DNA of 24,233 nt, from assembly GCA_000934455.1 (NCBI GenBank), contig KN885342.1:9958-34190 (forward strand), given 5' to 3'. Origin of the DNA: Apostichopus parvimensis (Eukaryota > Echinodermata > Holothuroidea > Aspidochirotida > Stichopodidae). This document shows positions 22,122 through 24,233 of this stretch, in pieces; position 1 is the first letter of the stretch, and each line of letters begins with the position of its first letter. The position numbers were made by a program, and so were the translations under genes. The notes beneath the pieces were generated by a model. It saw only the letters and a list, made by a program, of their open reading frames with translations. It had not been told where the DNA came from and searched no databases.

Positions 22122-24040
22122 AAATCAGCTTTGAAGGTCGTCCTGGGGAAGATACAAGTTGTTTACGAGAAATTAAGATTGAATTGTAACTTAAATACCC
22201 CCCGATAGGGAAAACGATAAATACGTACCATCCACATACAAAACTGGTGTTCTATTCACCAAACCTACACATCTCTACTATATGTAAGGTATACTCAGTA
22301 CATTACATATATTAGCAACAAGTCTTTTTATATTGTAACAATTTTCAAACAGCCTAATTTGTACAAACAATACTTAGTAAGTCCTGGTTGTCGGATCGGG
22401 GGACAAGCAGAAAGAAATGCTTAAAAATTTGCCCTGGCCATCTTGTGAATTAAGGCCTACCACTGTGATTTTAAATTTGTATACATTAAAAAAGTGAGTT
22501 AGACGTATAGTAGCTGATTATGGGACAGAAGGTTCGTATGCTTAAAGGGTGTGAAGACTCGCCCAAAAAGAAATGTCTAATGCTGGTAATCTGACCTAGT
22601 TTCAAATGAGGTGTAACAGAAGTGTTAGACACCACCATCGATCCCAGAAAATACACACACACAGCTTGCTACCATCGGTAATTAGACACTAGTGTACAGT
22701 CAGTACTTACAGCTGCGGTCAATACGCACAGCACAGTGTATAAACAATACAGCGATGAGCATCTCAGGTCCAGCTAAAGATAACAAGGTATCACGTTTCA
22801 CTACTGTATTGTTTGCATTTTGTAGCGACACGAACAAAACATCACTTGCAAGCAATGGAAAGTTAACTTTTTTAATAGGCCGCACGCGGTTTGGGGCGAG
22901 TCTTCAATGCCTTTAAATGTAGTTTGGCATCGTAAAATGCCTTTGCATAGTACCGTTTGTTTCAAAATGAAATATAGTATAGGGTGGGGATGGGGGGGGG
23001 AACTGCCTGAAAAGTGCTTTGTAGATGAGATAACAAGACAGGTTGTATTTGTTGATGGAAGTTTAAGTACTGAACTGCAAAGCAACAGACATGTCCATTA
23101 GTATCAACAACGATAAACAGATGGATTTTGATTTATACTGATCTGGATAATCCAGGATCTGGCTAAGTGGATAAATTAACAAGGATTTAATGTACACATA
23201 TATGAATCTCTTGATGTGTGCTGACAAAATTAGATAATTTACTATTACAGCAAGACCTCCTGTAGGAGGGGAGGGGGAGGGTGGGGAAGTAGTTTTGGTT
23301 GCAACATCAACATGTGAAGTTAAGTCCTCATCCCCTCCCCCTCCCCCCCCCCCCCCCAAAAAAAAGGAAAGTGAATGACTGTTTTCTATATTCAGTTTAA
23401 CTGTTCTTCCTTACTTACTGTAACTGCCAGTATGATTCCAGCCCATAGCCAACTTGCACCTTGAATTGAAACAACGTATGTTATGCATACCTTGTATTAT
23501 TGCATACATTTATTTTCTGACCCAGTAATATTCTAGTTTTACAAGAATTTTCCATGGATCCATATAACATTTAAGCCACCTCAAGTCCTCAGACCCATAC
23601 TTAATGTTATAACTGTTTATCACAATATATAGTGTACAACTACAATAAAGTCAGTTCCTTGGTTAATTGTCTTTTGTTTTTAGGTCAATGCCTGAAAATG
23701 CTTCAATCATTAGACATTTTCTTCCTTTTTGTTTACCGAGGGGTTGTAATAATCACTTCAGACTATGATCTAAAGTCACAGCTTCCTCTTGTATTTCTTT
23801 ACAACGAGTAATGATCAATATTCCATCATCAGTGTTTACCAATTGATAATTAAGGTAAACATGTTCTGTACTTTGTTCTTGCCACTACTGTACGTATGCT
23901 TGGAATCCCCAGCTATATCTACACTAAATAGCGTCCTTCAAACGCTTTAAATACATTATATATACTCAACAGCCGAATCAGAGTCGCTGTTGTTTCAAGA
24001 CTCAACTGTGAGGTTAGATTTCACAGAAGAATTAAAGAAT
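22122..24040. other. No supported gene; G/C tracts and one weak first-exon candidate
   Basis: A short frame at 22755-22787 (MSISGPAKDNK) reaches AAG|GTATCA in phase 0 and follows a TATA-like GTATAAACA at 22738-22746. Alternatively it simply lies within a 74-codon open frame. G tracts occur at 22982-23000 and 23265-23288. Other open frames here are overlapping pairs on opposite strands without motifs. Confidence 0.4.
23265..23365. repeat. G-rich tract and complementary C-rich tract forming a long inverted repeat
   Basis: GGGGAGGGGGAGGG (23268-23281) is the exact reverse complement of CCCTCCCCCTCCCC (23333-23346), about 51 bases apart. The C tract continues as a long C run to 23357 followed by eight A. 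The tracts could pair with each other or fold separately into a quadruplex and an i-motif. Confidence 0.75.
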
Positions 24041-24044
24041 TATT

Positions 24045-24074
24045 ATGAGTATTGACTCGCCTCGGGAACCAAAG
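24045..24074 (+). CDS. Weak candidate N-terminal coding exon, MSIDSPREPK
   Basis: ATG at 24045 opens ten codons, MSIDSPREPK, and meets AAG|GTAGGA (24074/24075) in phase 0. An in-frame TAA lies a few codons upstream. A TATATATA-like element sits near 23956-23963, which would place a start of transcription near 23985 and give a first exon of about 90 bases. CpGs (AGCCGA, GTCGC, CTCGCCTCGGG) are locally enriched. No acceptor is needed for a first exon, so the support is a promoter-like layout, a start and a donor. I do not recognise the peptide. Confidence 0.22.
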
Positions 24075-24233
24075 GTAGGATTTATTAAGTCAACATGTGA
24101 GAAATCAAAGATCTGTAAGAAGTTTAAGGAGAACTGATTGTTAGTCTGAAATACTTTCAAGCTCAAAATCAGGGGAAGAAAGTGTAACAAATATTTTAGG
24201 TTAATTAGCAATAGAGTTACTGTACAGTATATA

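Noticed and set aside
21890..22189. 99-codon plus-strand frame across the 18-bp palindrome
   Set aside because: An overlapping minus-strand frame of similar size exists, no motif is present, and the palindrome explains the local change of composition.
22907..23101. Frame containing FVDGS, faintly like an RNase H active-site strand
   Set aside because: Only five residues match the pattern, no other catalytic positions or neighbouring retroelement domains are present, and the frame includes a low-complexity GWGWGG stretch from a G tract.

Overview
The window looks like non-coding DNA from an animal nuclear genome. It is AT-rich (my rough estimate is 36% G+C), CpG is sparse outside a few clusters, and the longest open frame in 24 kb is 113 codons with no recognisable protein. 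Splice-site-like sequences, homopolymer tracts and simple repeats are common. Frequent short palindromes built on GTAC and CATG (TACATGTA, CTGTACAG), together with many long one-strand G or C tracts, suggest a marine invertebrate, perhaps an echinoderm. That placement is an impression from sequence texture only. I see no rRNA, tRNA, CRISPR array, prokaryotic operon or virus-like gene.

Left end (1-936). This is the best candidate genic segment. The first 64 bases end in a consensus splice donor (AAG|GTAAGA). An 820-base candidate intron follows, ending in a pyrimidine-rich acceptor. A 52-base candidate exon (885-936) then carries an ATG, ten codons (MEDNLPIEDK) and a phase-0 donor, with an in-frame stop directly before the ATG. 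This reads as the 5' end of a plus-strand gene whose remaining exons lie outside the window or are too small to find by eye.

Middle (937-20,700). This is mostly intronic or intergenic sequence. It holds G/C-tract repeats, an almost perfect 18-bp stem hairpin (6682-6726), a hairpin with a palindromic loop (10727-10775) and a CpG cluster (11.4-11.6 kb) followed by an exon-like segment with a good donor at 12058. It also holds three tandem copies of a T-tract repeat (16162-16476), a GC-rich hairpin (17530-17554) and a duplicated DR1 nuclear-receptor-type element (17972-18007).

Right end (20,700-24,233). A second CpG cluster and three further short ATG-to-donor segments (at 20789, 22755 and 24045) all leave phase-0 donors, like the one at 907. 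One reading is a set of alternative first exons for one gene. Chance is a serious competing explanation, because short open frames ending at donor-like sites are not rare. A perfect 18-bp CpG-rich palindrome (22104-22121) also lies here. If the exon calls are right, the window is the 5' regulatory part and first large introns of one gene; if not, it is plain intergenic DNA. Nothing here lets me name the gene.
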